Assembly: GCA_029267455.1 (NCBI GenBank)
Contig: JAJUIX010000005.1
Location: 1 to 16,055 of the forward strand
DNA from: Enteractinococcus sp.
Lineage (GTDB): Bacteria > Actinomycetota > Actinomycetes > Actinomycetales > Micrococcaceae
Direction: 5' to 3'
DNA length: 16,055 nucleotides
The first letter of the stretch is position 1; each line of letters begins with the position of its first letter. Positions 6,396 through 14,232 of this stretch are shown here, piece by piece. The notes beneath the pieces were generated by a model, which was given only the letters and a program-made list of their open reading frames with translations, did not search any database and had not been told where the DNA came from. The position numbers were made by a program, and so were the translations under genes.

Positions 6396-9300
6396 TTATT
6401 CGAGGCACGAGGGTCCTAGTAGAACTTTCAGATCCCCGTAGAGAGCCGGATTGGGATTGACTTTATACTGAGGTCCCACACGCATAATCTCCATTGTCAA
6501 GTTTCCGACAAGTTTGATATTGACGTCGGTGGTACCCGAGTGACTTCGCAAAATGTCACCAAGTTGTCGAATCAGCGGTTCGGTGGCTTTATACGAGGGG
6601 ATCGTCAGGTTCAGCGGCCCATCGGCTCCCATATCGGTTGTATCGATGATGGTCATTTCTTGAGCCGAAACGACGACCGAGCCATCATCACGCCGTTGAA
6701 CTCGACCTTTGATTGACACCACGAGGTCCTCGGCGATGACACTGGAAATGGGCTCATAGACCCGACCGAAGAACATTACATCGATGGATGCCGCGAGGTC
6801 TTCGACTTCAGCTCTGGCATATGGATTACCGGAAGTTTTGGCGACTCGGCGTTCAAGCGAAGTGATGAGCCCTGCAATGGTGACGAAAGAGCCATCGGCA
6901 GGTCCGTCATCGTCCAATATCTGGCTTACCGTATGGTCAGCGTGCTGATCTAGGACTTGTTCCAATCCTTGCAAAGGGTGGTCGGAAACATAGAGACCGA
7001 TCATCTCTCGTTCAAAGGCGAGTTTGGTTTTCTTATCCCACTCGGGCAACTCAGGAACTGTAATTCCGAAACCAGTGTCAATGCCGGTATCTTCCTCCTC
7101 TTCGAGCAATGAGAAGAAGTCGAATTGGTTATTGGCTTCCTGACGTTTTTGGACCATGGAAGCATCCACGGCTTCTTCATGCACCGCCAGCAATGCACGG
7201 CGCGTGTAGTTCAGCGAATCAAAACCACCGGCTTTGATGATGGATTCAATCGTGCGCTTATTGCACACTTCCTGCGGAACTTTCTTAAAGAAGTCCTGGA
7301 ACGAGGTAAAGGCACCCTGCTCTTCGCGAGCTTTGACCATCCCCTCAACCACGTGGGCACCAACGTTGCGCACGGCGCCCATACCGAAACGAATATCGTC
7401 CCCCACCGGGGTGAAGTTCTGGGCTGATTCATTGACATCGGGTGGCAGAACTTTGATATTCATCCGGCGGCACTCGTTCAAATACAGCGCCAGCTTATCC
7501 TTGTCGTGTGACACCGAAGTCAGCAAGGCAGCCATATACTCGGCGGGATAGTGCGCTTTGAGATACGCGGTCCAGTAAGACACTACTCCGTACGCTGCAG
7601 AGTGTGCCTTGTTGAACGCGTAGTCCGAGAAAGGCAGAAGAATATCCCAAAGGGCGGTGATGGCTTCTTGAGAGTAGCCATTGTCCAGCATCCCCTGCTG
7701 GAAGCTGACGTATTGTTTGTCGAGCTCTTCCTTCTTCTTTTTCCCCATGGCGCGGCGCAGAATATCTGCTTGCCCCAGAGTGTAACCGGCTACCTTTTGA
7801 GCAATCGACATGACCTGCTCCTGATACACGATCAGGCCGTGGGTCACATCGAGAATGTCAGCCAGCGGTTCTTCCAATTCAGGGTGAATTGGTGTGACTT
7901 CTTGCAGGCCATTTTTGCGCAGTGCATAGTTGTTGTGCGAGTTGGCGCCCATCGGACCCGGCCGGTAAAGCGCCAAGGTCGCGGAAATATCTTCGAAGTT
8001 ATCCGGACGCATGAGTTTCAACAGCGAACGCATGGGTCCACCATCGAGCTGGAATACTCCGAGCGTATCGCCGCGAGCTAGAAGGTCGTAAGAGGCTTTG
8101 TCATCCAGGTCTAGGCTCTCGAGATCCAAGGTGAAACCCTGGTTGGCCTCAATATTTTCAACAGCGTCGGAAATGACCGTGAGGTTTCGCAACCCCAGAA
8201 AGTCCATCTTGATGAGGCCAAGGGCTTCTGCCGTCGGGTAATCGAATTGTGTGATCACCTGACGATCTACTAACCGCCGCATCAAGGGAATGATGTCGAT
8301 GATGGGATCAGAAGACATGATCACACCGGCAGCGTGAACGCCCCACTGGCGGATCAGGCCCTCAAGTCCCTTAGCTGTTTCAAATACCTCTTGAGTTTCC
8401 GGATCTGTTTGGAGTAATTCGCGGAAGTCCGCGGCCTCGGAATACCGGGGCGCTTCTGGGTTTTCGATATCTGCCAGCGGGATGTCTTTGGCCATGACCG
8501 CTGGCGGCAGGGCCTTGGTGAGCTGGTCCCCCATCGAGAAGGGCTTACCCAACACACGCGCAGCATCTTTGAGAGCTTGTTTGGTTTTAATCGTTCCGTA
8601 GGTGACGATCATGGCCACACGCTCGTCACCGTATTTTTCCGTGACGTACTCGATGACTTCGTTACGGCGCCGATCGTCAAAGTCCACATCGAAGTCCGGC
8701 ATCGACACGCGATCGGGGTTGAGGAAGCGCTCGAAAATAAGACCGTGTTTGAGCGGATCGAGCTCAGTAATTCTTAACGCGTAGGCCACCATGGAACCGG
8801 CACCAGAGCCGCGGCCAGGTCCAACACGAATGCCTTGTTCTTTAGCCCAGTTGATGAAGTCGGCCACCACCAAAAAGTAGCCCGGAAAGCCCATGTTGAT
8901 GATGACGTCAAGTTCGTAGTCGGCTTGCTCTTGCACGTGGGCCGGCACGCCCTCGGGGTAACGAAAGCGTAAGCCTTTATTGACTTCTTTGATCAGCCAG
9001 CTGGTCTCATCCTCACCTGGTGGGGTGGGGAATTTTGGCATGTAGTTGGCTTCGGTATTGAAACTAACTTCGCACTGTTCTGCAATCAGCAGGGTGTTGT
9101 CTATAGCGTCGGGCATATCAGAGAACAGTGCGCGCATTTCTGCAGCAGACTTCAGGTAGTAGTCGTTACCCGAGAATGCGAACCGTGAGCCACCTTCGTC
9201 GTAGGTGGGTTCACTCAGTTTTGACCCAGATTGTAGCGCCAACAACGCTTCGTGGTGTTTGGCATCGTGCTGGTGGGTGTAATGCAGGTCGTTGGTGGCC

Positions 9301-10001
9301 ACTAGGGGCAGATTAAGCTCCTTGGCTATCTGCATCAGGTCGCCGAGGACTCTGCGTTCAATTTCCAGTCCGTGCTGCATCACTTCTACATAGAAGTTTT
9401 CTTTACCGAAAATATCCCGGAATTCCGCAGCCGCATCCAGAGCTTCTTGATATTGCCCCAGTCGCAAGCGAGTTTGGACTTCACCCGAAGGGCAGCCGGT
9501 GGTGGCGATGATGCCTTCCGAATATTCGCTGAGTAATTCACGGTCAATCCGAGGCCACTTCGCATAGACCGAATCCAGGGAGGCGTGGGATCCCATCCGA
9601 AAAAGGTTATGCATCCCTGTGTTGTTTTTCGACAACAACGTCATGTGAGTGTAAGCGCCACTGCCAGAAACGTCGTCACCACGTTGGTCCGGATCGCCCC
9701 ACCGGACGCGAGTTTTATCCGTTCGATGTTGGTGACCAGGTGCTAAATAGGCTTCCATGCCGATGATGGGTTTGATGCCGTATTGCTGGGCCTTATTCCA
9801 AAAGTCGAACGCACCAAAGAGATACCCGTGGTCTGTAATAGCCAGGGCTTCTTGCCCAAGCCGATTCGCCTCGGTAAAGAGTTCATCGAGTTTGGCGGCA
9901 CCATCGAGCATGGAATACTCGGTGTGCGTGTGAAGGTGCACGAAGCCATCGCGTTTACCCGTAGATCCACCGGCCAAGAGTGTGTCAACCTCCAACTTCA
10001 T
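6396..10001 (-). CDS. dnaE: DNA polymerase III alpha subunit (DnaE1 type)
   Basis: The replicative polymerase subunit, 1201 residues, a normal length. The N-terminal PHP domain keeps all nine metal ligands of the proofreading-active form: H24, H26, D33, H58, E83, H119, C169, D237 and H239. In mycobacterial DnaE1 this domain supplies the 3'-5' exonuclease, and the same is inferred here. The polymerase core has the GPGRGSGAGS nucleotide-binding loop (393-402), the catalytic aspartates in PDFDVDF (434-440) and the third aspartate in KMDFLGL. Helix-hairpin-helix and finger regions follow, and an OB-fold (about VTIAGLITSLERRV onward) lies near the C-terminus. There is no inserted DEDD exonuclease, so it is not PolC. 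The start at 10001 lacks a clear Shine-Dalgarno sequence; a promoter just inside rluD would give a leader of about 12 bases. Confidence 0.98.
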   Translation of the reverse strand: MKLEVDTLLAGGSTGKRDGFVHLHTHTEYSMLDGAAKLDELFTEANRLGQEALAITDHGYLFGAFDFWNKAQQYGIKPIIGMEAYLAPGHQHRTDKTRVRWGDPDQRGDDVSGSGAYTHMTLLSKNNTGMHNLFRMGSHASLDSVYAKWPRIDRELLSEYSEGIIATTGCPSGEVQTRLRLGQYQEALDAAAEFRDIFGKENFYVEVMQHGLEIERRVLGDLMQIAKELNLPLVATNDLHYTHQHDAKHHEALLALQSGSKLSEPTYDEGGSRFAFSGNDYYLKSAAEMRALFSDMPDAIDNTLLIAEQCEVSFNTEANYMPKFPTPPGEDETSWLIKEVNKGLRFRYPEGVPAHVQEQADYELDVIINMGFPGYFLVVADFINWAKEQGIRVGPGRGSGAGSMVAYALRITELDPLKHGLIFERFLNPDRVSMPDFDVDFDDRRRNEVIEYVTEKYGDERVAMIVTYGTIKTKQALKDAARVLGKPFSMGDQLTKALPPAVMAKDIPLADIENPEAPRYSEAADFRELLQTDPETQEVFETAKGLEGLIRQWGVHAAGVIMSSDPIIDIIPLMRRLVDRQVITQFDYPTAEALGLIKMDFLGLRNLTVISDAVENIEANQGFTLDLESLDLDDKASYDLLARGDTLGVFQLDGGPMRSLLKLMRPDNFEDISATLALYRPGPMGANSHNNYALRKNGLQEVTPIHPELEEPLADILDVTHGLIVYQEQVMSIAQKVAGYTLGQADILRRAMGKKKKEELDKQYVSFQQGMLDNGYSQEAITALWDILLPFSDYAFNKAHSAAYGVVSYWTAYLKAHYPAEYMAALLTSVSHDKDKLALYLNECRRMNIKVLPPDVNESAQNFTPVGDDIRFGMGAVRNVGAHVVEGMVKAREEQGAFTSFQDFFKKVPQEVCNKRTIESIIKAGGFDSLNYTRRALLAVHEEAVDASMVQKRQEANNQFDFFSLLEEEEDTGIDTGFGITVPELPEWDKKTKLAFEREMIGLYVSDHPLQGLEQVLDQHADHTVSQILDDDGPADGSFVTIAGLITSLERRVAKTSGNPYARAEVEDLAASIDVMFFGRVYEPISSVIAEDLVVSIKGRVQRRDDGSVVVSAQEMTIIDTTDMGADGPLNLTIPSYKATEPLIRQLGDILRSHSGTTDVNIKLVGNLTMEIMRVGPQYKVNPNPALYGDLKVLLGPSCLE

Positions 10002-10019
10002 GACGGACTAGCGAAAGTC

Positions 10020-10049
10020 AGTCTAGCCCTAGTATCGTAAACGTTCCAA
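10020..10049 (-). promoter_or_regulatory. Putative dnaE promoter inside the rluD 3' end
   Basis: On the minus strand TTGGAA (10044-10049) and TAGACT (10020-10025) are separated by 18 bp. The site straddles the rluD stop and ends 18 bp before the dnaE ATG at 10001, predicting a leader of about 12 nucleotides. The -10 hexamer is identical to those before panB and map. Confidence 0.5.
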
Positions 10050-10955
10050 CGCGTATTGCAGGTCCGAAGGGTATGGCGAGGTATAACTCACATACTGCCC
10101 GGTGACGGGATGCGCGAACCCAAGGCCTACGGCATGTAACCACTGTCGAGTCAGCCCCAGTTCAGCTGCTAGCCCAGCATCAGCTCCGTAGGTTAAATCT
10201 CCCACCAAAGGGTGGTTAAGAGCCGAAAAGTGCACTCTGATCTGGTGCGTTCTTCCGGTTAGCAGCCTCACATTCACCAGGGTTGCGGTACCAAACGACT
10301 CGAGGGTTTCATATATGGTGATCGCATCTTTTCCACCTTCAACAACCCCGAAACGCCATTCATAACCGGGTTGGCGATCAATCGGAGCGTTGATGGTGCC
10401 GTTGAGAGGGTCAGGTAACCCCTCGATCAGAGCATGGTAGTTGCGCTTCGGCGTGCGATCGTGGAAGGCCTGTTTTAGGCGGCTATAGGCAATCTCAGTT
10501 TTCGCGACGACCATGAGCCCGGAAGTACCAACGTCTAGACGCTGCACAATGCCTTTTCGTTCGGGCGGACCGGAGGTTGCCACGTCAATTCCCAGGGCTG
10601 CTAAGCCACCAACGACCGTGGGTCCACGCCATCCTTGGGATGGGTGGGCAGCCACGCCGACGGGCTTATCGATGATCACAAAGTGCTCTTCGTCTGCAAC
10701 CACGGTGAGATCTTGCACGAGTTCAGGTTTCACCTCTAATGGATCCGGATCATCAGGGAATGTCACGGTCACGATATCACCAGGGACGACTTTGGTGGAC
10801 TTTACTGCCGGCACCGAGTTGACCGTCACCAGCCCGCGTTGGATCCACTGGGCGGCTTTGGTTCGAGAAATATCAGCAATCTTCGCGACCGCGGCATCGG
10901 CCCGGCCCCGTTGCTGTACCTCTACCGAACGAGACGAAGGTTCAGAAGTCCCCAT
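10029..10955 (-). CDS. RluA-family ribosomal RNA pseudouridine synthase (RluD-like)
   Basis: Converts uridine to pseudouridine in RNA, most likely 23S rRNA. It has 308 residues: an N-terminal S4 RNA-binding domain (about 10-70, with ISRTKAAQWIQRGLVTVNS) and an RluA catalytic domain from about residue 84 (IIDKPVGVAAHP at 94-105). The catalytic aspartate is D141 in QRLDVGTSG. The family's usual HRLD is QRLD here, with Q138 replacing His. RTHQIRVHF and HPLVGDLTYG complete the signature. It sits between lspA and dnaE in the order seen in many actinobacteria, starting 6 bp after the lspA stop, so lspA and rluD are probably co-transcribed. RluD-like specificity is inferred from the domain layout; RluA-family membership is firm. 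Confidence 0.93.
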   Translation of the reverse strand: MGTSEPSSRSVEVQQRGRADAAVAKIADISRTKAAQWIQRGLVTVNSVPAVKSTKVVPGDIVTVTFPDDPDPLEVKPELVQDLTVVADEEHFVIIDKPVGVAAHPSQGWRGPTVVGGLAALGIDVATSGPPERKGIVQRLDVGTSGLMVVAKTEIAYSRLKQAFHDRTPKRNYHALIEGLPDPLNGTINAPIDRQPGYEWRFGVVEGGKDAITIYETLESFGTATLVNVRLLTGRTHQIRVHFSALNHPLVGDLTYGADAGLAAELGLTRQWLHAVGLGFAHPVTGQYVSYTSPYPSDLQYALERLRY

Positions 10956-10961
10956 ATGACT

Positions 10962-11504
10962 CTAGTCAGAACTTTCCGTGGGGGCGGCTTGATCCGAAGT
11001 CTCTGGTCTTCCATCCAATGTCTTGCCCCGCATGACAAGAACGACGATAACGCCGATGGAGACCACAATACATGAGTCAGCCACGTTGAAAATCGCGAAA
11101 TTCGGTACCGAAATGAAATCAATTACGTGCCCAACACCAAAACCTGGTTCACGGAATAGTCGGTCCGTGAGGTTTCCTGCTATACCACCGGCCAGTGCAC
11201 CGAGGGTGATCAGCCATGGTGTGGTTCGGGCGCGAAATACGATCAGATAAAGAACCACAACCAGCCCTACTGCCTGGATAATGGTGAAAATCCAGGTGAA
11301 ATCAGTACCGATCGAGAAGGCAGCTCCAGGATTGCGAATGAAATGCCAGCTCAGCAATGGTTCTAAGACCGGGATGCGTTCGCCTTCTTGCATCGTCGCC
11401 AGCACGGCTTCCTTGGACCACAGGTCTGCAATATAGGCCACGACCAGGGGGATCAAGGCGATCCACCATCTTCGTTGTGGCACGTCGTGTTGTGGGTGAG
11501 CCAC
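10962..11504 (-). CDS. lspA: Lipoprotein signal peptidase (signal peptidase II)
   Basis: A membrane aspartyl protease that cleaves the signal peptide from diacylglyceryl-modified prolipoproteins. Its 180 residues include four hydrophobic segments (about 13-33, 68-90, 96-111 and 136-157). The conserved blocks are RNPGAAFS (57-64), GNLTDRLFR with catalytic D114, and FNVADS with catalytic D143. The start is GTG at 11504, supported by AGAGGAGAAG a short distance upstream. The C-terminal tail (about 160-180) is polar and acidic. The upstream gap to divIVA carries two hairpins that may separate its transcription from the division genes. Confidence 0.96.
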   Translation of the reverse strand: MAHPQHDVPQRRWWIALIPLVVAYIADLWSKEAVLATMQEGERIPVLEPLLSWHFIRNPGAAFSIGTDFTWIFTIIQAVGLVVVLYLIVFRARTTPWLITLGALAGGIAGNLTDRLFREPGFGVGHVIDFISVPNFAIFNVADSCIVVSIGVIVVLVMRGKTLDGRPETSDQAAPTESSD

Positions 11505-11543
11505 TATCTTCTCCTCTGGCGGCTATGACATGCGGTGCCAAAT

Positions 11544-11580
11544 ATAATGGTCGGCTATTGACAAAATAGCCGACCATTAT
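11544..11580. repeat. Perfect 16-bp inverted repeat upstream of lspA
   Basis: ATAATGGTCGGCTATT (11544-11559) and AATAGCCGACCATTAT (11565-11580) form a perfect 16-bp stem with a 5-base loop. On the minus strand, the direction of divIVA and lspA, it is followed by ATTTGG, a weak U-tract. It may be a divIVA terminator or a binding site at the lspA promoter, because AT-rich -10-like sequence overlaps its left end. Confidence 0.7.
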
Positions 11581-11587
11581 CGTGGCA

Positions 11588-11612
11588 AAGACAACGTAGC
11601 AGACGTTGTCTT
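11588..11612. terminator. Second hairpin directly after divIVA
   Basis: AAGACAACGT (11588-11597) pairs perfectly with ACGTTGTCTT (11603-11612) around a 5-base loop. It begins 13 bp beyond the divIVA stop codon. The outer TGGC and GCCA bases (11583-11586 and 11618-11621) could extend the stem across an internal loop. Its place right after the stop favours a terminator or 3'-end stabiliser for divIVA; there is no clear T run. Confidence 0.55.
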
Positions 11613-11624
11613 GTAGCGCCAAAG

Positions 11625-12284
11625 TTATTCTGTGACTCGTGCCTGCGAATCGAGATCTTTGAGTTGGTTTTCGATAAATGAACGAAGTCGTGAACGGTAG
11701 TCACGTTCGAAGCCGCGGAGTTCTTCGACTTCGCGTTCCAGAACGGTCTTGCGTTTTTCAAAGTCTTCAAGGGTCTTACGGGATGTCTCTTGTGCTTCTG
11801 TGACCAGGCGGTTCGCTTCACGTTCCGCTTCAGCAATAATCTCGTCGCGTTTACGCTCGCCCTCGGCGACGTACTCGTCATGGAGGCGTTGTGCCATGGC
11901 CAGCACACCGGCAGCTGATTCAGCAGTAGATTCAGTTGAGGATTCTGGCGCGGCAGCAGGGGCAGCCGGCTGAACGACCTCTGGCTCCGGAGCGACAACC
12001 TCTTCGGCCTCTGGTTCGGCTTCGACCACCGGTAAATCGGCGGCTGTCGCCATGTCTTCTTCGCCACCATCGGCTGGAACTGGGGCTGGTACCGGTGCAG
12101 CTTCCCCGGTCTGAGCTTCGAGCTCTGCCACCTGACGCCGCAAGTCATCGTTCTCTTGATTCAGACGGCGCAATTCCTCAACGATCTCATCAAGAAAATC
12201 GTCTACTTCGTCTTGGTCGTAGCCTTCACGAAACTTCGTGACTTGGAATTTCTTATTGACTACATCTTCCGGCGTGAGAGCCAT
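11625..12284 (-). CDS. divIVA: Polar growth and division protein DivIVA (Wag31-like)
   Basis: A membrane-curvature-binding coiled-coil scaffold that gathers at cell poles and septa and directs wall growth in actinobacteria. The 219-residue chain opens with the lipid-binding domain MALTPEDVVNKKF followed by KFREGYDQDEVDDFLDEI (17-34), where F18/R19 resemble the exposed tip residues known in Bacillus DivIVA. A first coiled coil follows (about 26-58), then a linker rich in Pro, Ala and Glu (about 60-120), then a long second coiled coil (about 125-210) rich in Glu, Arg and Lys. The ATG at 12284 is preceded by GGGGTG. It lies between yggT and lspA, the usual position downstream of ftsZ. Confidence 0.96.
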   Translation of the reverse strand: MALTPEDVVNKKFQVTKFREGYDQDEVDDFLDEIVEELRRLNQENDDLRRQVAELEAQTGEAAPVPAPVPADGGEEDMATAADLPVVEAEPEAEEVVAPEPEVVQPAAPAAAPESSTESTAESAAGVLAMAQRLHDEYVAEGERKRDEIIAEAEREANRLVTEAQETSRKTLEDFEKRKTVLEREVEELRGFERDYRSRLRSFIENQLKDLDSQARVTE

Positions 12285-12322
12285 GTGGTCACCCCAATTA
12301 CTTGGTCATGTACAAAACTAGA

Positions 12323-12351
12323 AAACTATCGTTCTCTCATGAGCAACTCAA
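12323..12351 (-). promoter_or_regulatory. Putative divIVA promoter
   Basis: On the minus strand TTGAGT (12346-12351) and TAGTTT (12323-12328) are spaced by 17 bp, upstream of divIVA. They lie in the 192-bp gap after yggT, the largest gene-free stretch in the minus-strand block, which suggests that divIVA is transcribed partly on its own. The -10 fits TANNNT. Confidence 0.5.
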
Positions 12352-12476
12352 GTCCACGACTCGAAGCTACTTATGTTTCTCTTGCTTACAATAGCACCGT
12401 GTCTCGCTAAACGAGTAGTCTACGCGGCCGTTACAGTAAAATATTCAACTTTTTTAGCAATATTACTTGATAAACG

Positions 12477-12770
12477 TCATCCTGTTGCACCCTGAAACGC
12501 GACGAGACGGATGATCATGACAATAAAGAACACAACAATAAATGACAAATCGAGTGAAACAGGCCCAAGACGTAATGGGGGGATGAACCGGCGGAAAAAG
12601 CGCAGAGGCGGATCAGTCAAAGTCATGACGATTTCAGCAATAATGAGGTTAAGACCGCGCGGTCTCCAGTCACGTACAAAAGCGCTCACCAAAGAATAGA
12701 GGATTCGCACTACGAGGATGAAGAAGTAAATGGTGGTTACCAAATACAGCAAGGTCCAAAGTAATTGCAC
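12477..12770 (-). CDS. YggT family membrane protein
   Basis: A small integral membrane protein of 97 residues. Two hydrophobic segments (about 3-30 and 72-92) flank a cytoplasmic or amphipathic loop with the family signature LTDPPLRFFRRFIPP (51-65). YggT-family proteins are encoded next to sepF in many bacteria and are thought to assist division or membrane processes, but no biochemical activity is established. The start is GTG at 12770, with GAGGA just upstream. It lies 45 bp downstream of sepF, probably in the same transcript. Confidence 0.92.
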   Translation of the reverse strand: MQLLWTLLYLVTTIYFFILVVRILYSLVSAFVRDWRPRGLNLIIAEIVMTLTDPPLRFFRRFIPPLRLGPVSLDLSFIVVFFIVMIIRLVAFQGATG

Positions 12771-12815
12771 GAGTCCTCAGTTTCTTCGATATTGTGTGAT
12801 ATTCGCGGGCGCTCT

Positions 12816-13382
12816 CTAGGCCTGGTCGAAGAAGTCTTCATCCTGGTTTGCGGCTGAGTGACCATCAACGACATTCTCCACGTTAGTGGGTGTCAACAGG
12901 AACACTTTATTCGTGACCCTTTCGATGGCGCCCCGCAAGCCAAATGCAAGTCCTGCTGAGAAATCCACCAACCGCTTCGCTTCAGATTCCGCCATGTCAG
13001 TGACGTTAATGATCACGGGCATGCCGGATCGTATTGCTTCACCGATCAGCTTGGCGTCATTATAAGAACGCGGGTGGATAGTACGCAATTGATGCACTTC
13101 AGCGCTTTCCTCTCGGGACTGGACCACACGTTTAATAGGTGTGACCGGCGCACGGTAATCGTCGTCATCCTTATCTGGCACTGCTCGTGGTCCAGTTGGT
13201 TCCGACTCTACCGGCTTGACAGGTTCTGGTGCGGCTGCCGACGCCGTCGGTTTGGCCGCGGCATCAGCTACTGCTGGACTCGCATTGCGTTCTTCTTCGA
13301 GAAGTTCTTGTTCATAGGCTTCGTCACTATCAGCCAGACCCATTCGGATCATGGCCTTTTTGAATCCGCTAACCATGCGCAC
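12816..13382 (-). CDS. sepF: Cell division protein SepF
   Basis: SepF anchors FtsZ filaments to the membrane in Gram-positive bacteria that lack FtsA. The 188-residue protein has an N-terminal amphipathic membrane-binding helix (MRMVSGFKKAMIRMGL), an acidic, alanine/proline-rich linker (about 20-80), and the globular SepF core (about 85-172: VHQLRTIHPRSYNDAKLIGEAIRSGMPVIINVTDM through VFLLTPTNV) that binds the FtsZ C-terminus. Two starts are plausible: GTG at 13382 (AAGGA six bases upstream) and ATG at 13376 (GAGGTG only three bases upstream). The gene is in its usual setting near ftsZ, but no yggS gene precedes it. Confidence 0.95.
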   Translation of the reverse strand: MRMVSGFKKAMIRMGLADSDEAYEQELLEEERNASPAVADAAAKPTASAAAPEPVKPVESEPTGPRAVPDKDDDDYRAPVTPIKRVVQSREESAEVHQLRTIHPRSYNDAKLIGEAIRSGMPVIINVTDMAESEAKRLVDFSAGLAFGLRGAIERVTNKVFLLTPTNVENVVDGHSAANQDEDFFDQA

Positions 13383-13476
13383 CTCAAATCCTTGATGGTT
13401 CTAGGACACTATCGACCCTAGTAGACAAACACTCCAAATCAGGGGAAATACGCGACGTTATCCGGTGTGTCGTAGC

Positions 13477-14232
13477 TCATTGTCGTGTTTTTGTGGACTT
13501 CCAGACAAAACCGGCAATGCGTCCAGCGCCGGGCTGGCGTCTGTGAGAATAAAACTGTTCATTGGTGAAAGTGCAATCATTGATCCGATAGACCTCAACG
13601 TCAGCAGCTTCAAGGATGCCTTCGGCAGCAGCTGGAAGGTCTAGTGCCGGAGTTCCCCATGTGGTTTCGGAAGCGATATTCGAGTAATGGTGAGCTGCCT
13701 GCTGACGCATTTCTGCTGGAACTTCATAGCAGCTTCCACAAATGCTGGGTCCTATCACCGCTTTGATGCGTCCACGACCACCGCGATCCAGTGCACGTAA
13801 CCGTTCGACAGTCTTTTCAAGAATGCCCCCTAATAACCCAACTCGGCCAGCATGTGCGATTGCGGCGGGACCGTAATCGGTGCTGAAGGCGATGGGCATA
13901 CAGTCGGCCACCAAGATCGCCATGGGAGCTGTACCAGATACCGAGACGATAGCATCTGCATCCCCAAGAGTTGGTTGACTTTCCCAACCATCTGGCCCAG
14001 CTTCAACTACCGTCGTGGAATGTATTTGCGATACGAATCTGGTGGTACCCGGAGTGATACCTAATGCCTCTTCTACCGCGCGCCGATGTTGCTTGGTATC
14101 CTCTGGTGTCTCGGATTCGGCCAGCACCGTGGTAGACATGTTGCCGGCGTTGACTGTCGTAAATGCCACCTCGTGCCAGAGATCAAGGTGGTATGGCTGA
14201 ATCAGGTTTTTACTTGAGGAAGTCTGGGACAT
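13477..14232 (-). CDS. pgeF: Peptidoglycan-editing/purine nucleoside phosphorylase-like protein PgeF (YfiH/laccase-domain family)
   Basis: A YfiH/DUF152 family protein. Members are described as multicopper-oxidase-like, as purine nucleoside-processing enzymes, and as peptidoglycan-editing factor PgeF. From ATG at 14232 it has 251 residues, the family's usual length. The metal/active-site triad is H71 (SQIHSTT), C111 (VADCMPI) and H127 (AHAGR), with [11 protein letters not shown] (161-171) and the C-terminal [15 protein letters not shown] block (218-232). The start lies inside the last 23 bases of ftsZ in another frame. No Shine-Dalgarno sequence is seen, so translation is probably coupled to FtsZ. 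The same frame stays open to 14712 within ftsZ, but that stretch looks like out-of-frame ftsZ and is not an extension. Confidence 0.93.
   Translation of the reverse strand: MSQTSSSKNLIQPYHLDLWHEVAFTTVNAGNMSTTVLAESETPEDTKQHRRAVEEALGITPGTTRFVSQIHSTTVVEAGPDGWESQPTLGDADAIVSVSGTAPMAILVADCMPIAFSTDYGPAAIAHAGRVGLLGGILEKTVERLRALDRGGRGRIKAVIGPSICGSCYEVPAEMRQQAAHHYSNIASETTWGTPALDLPAAAEGILEAADVEVYRINDCTFTNEQFYSHRRQPGAGRIAGFVWKSTKTRQ

Noticed and set aside
7551..8081. 176-codon plus-strand frame opposite dnaE
   Set aside because: It is a shadow of the conserved polymerase core with no start signal or family resemblance.
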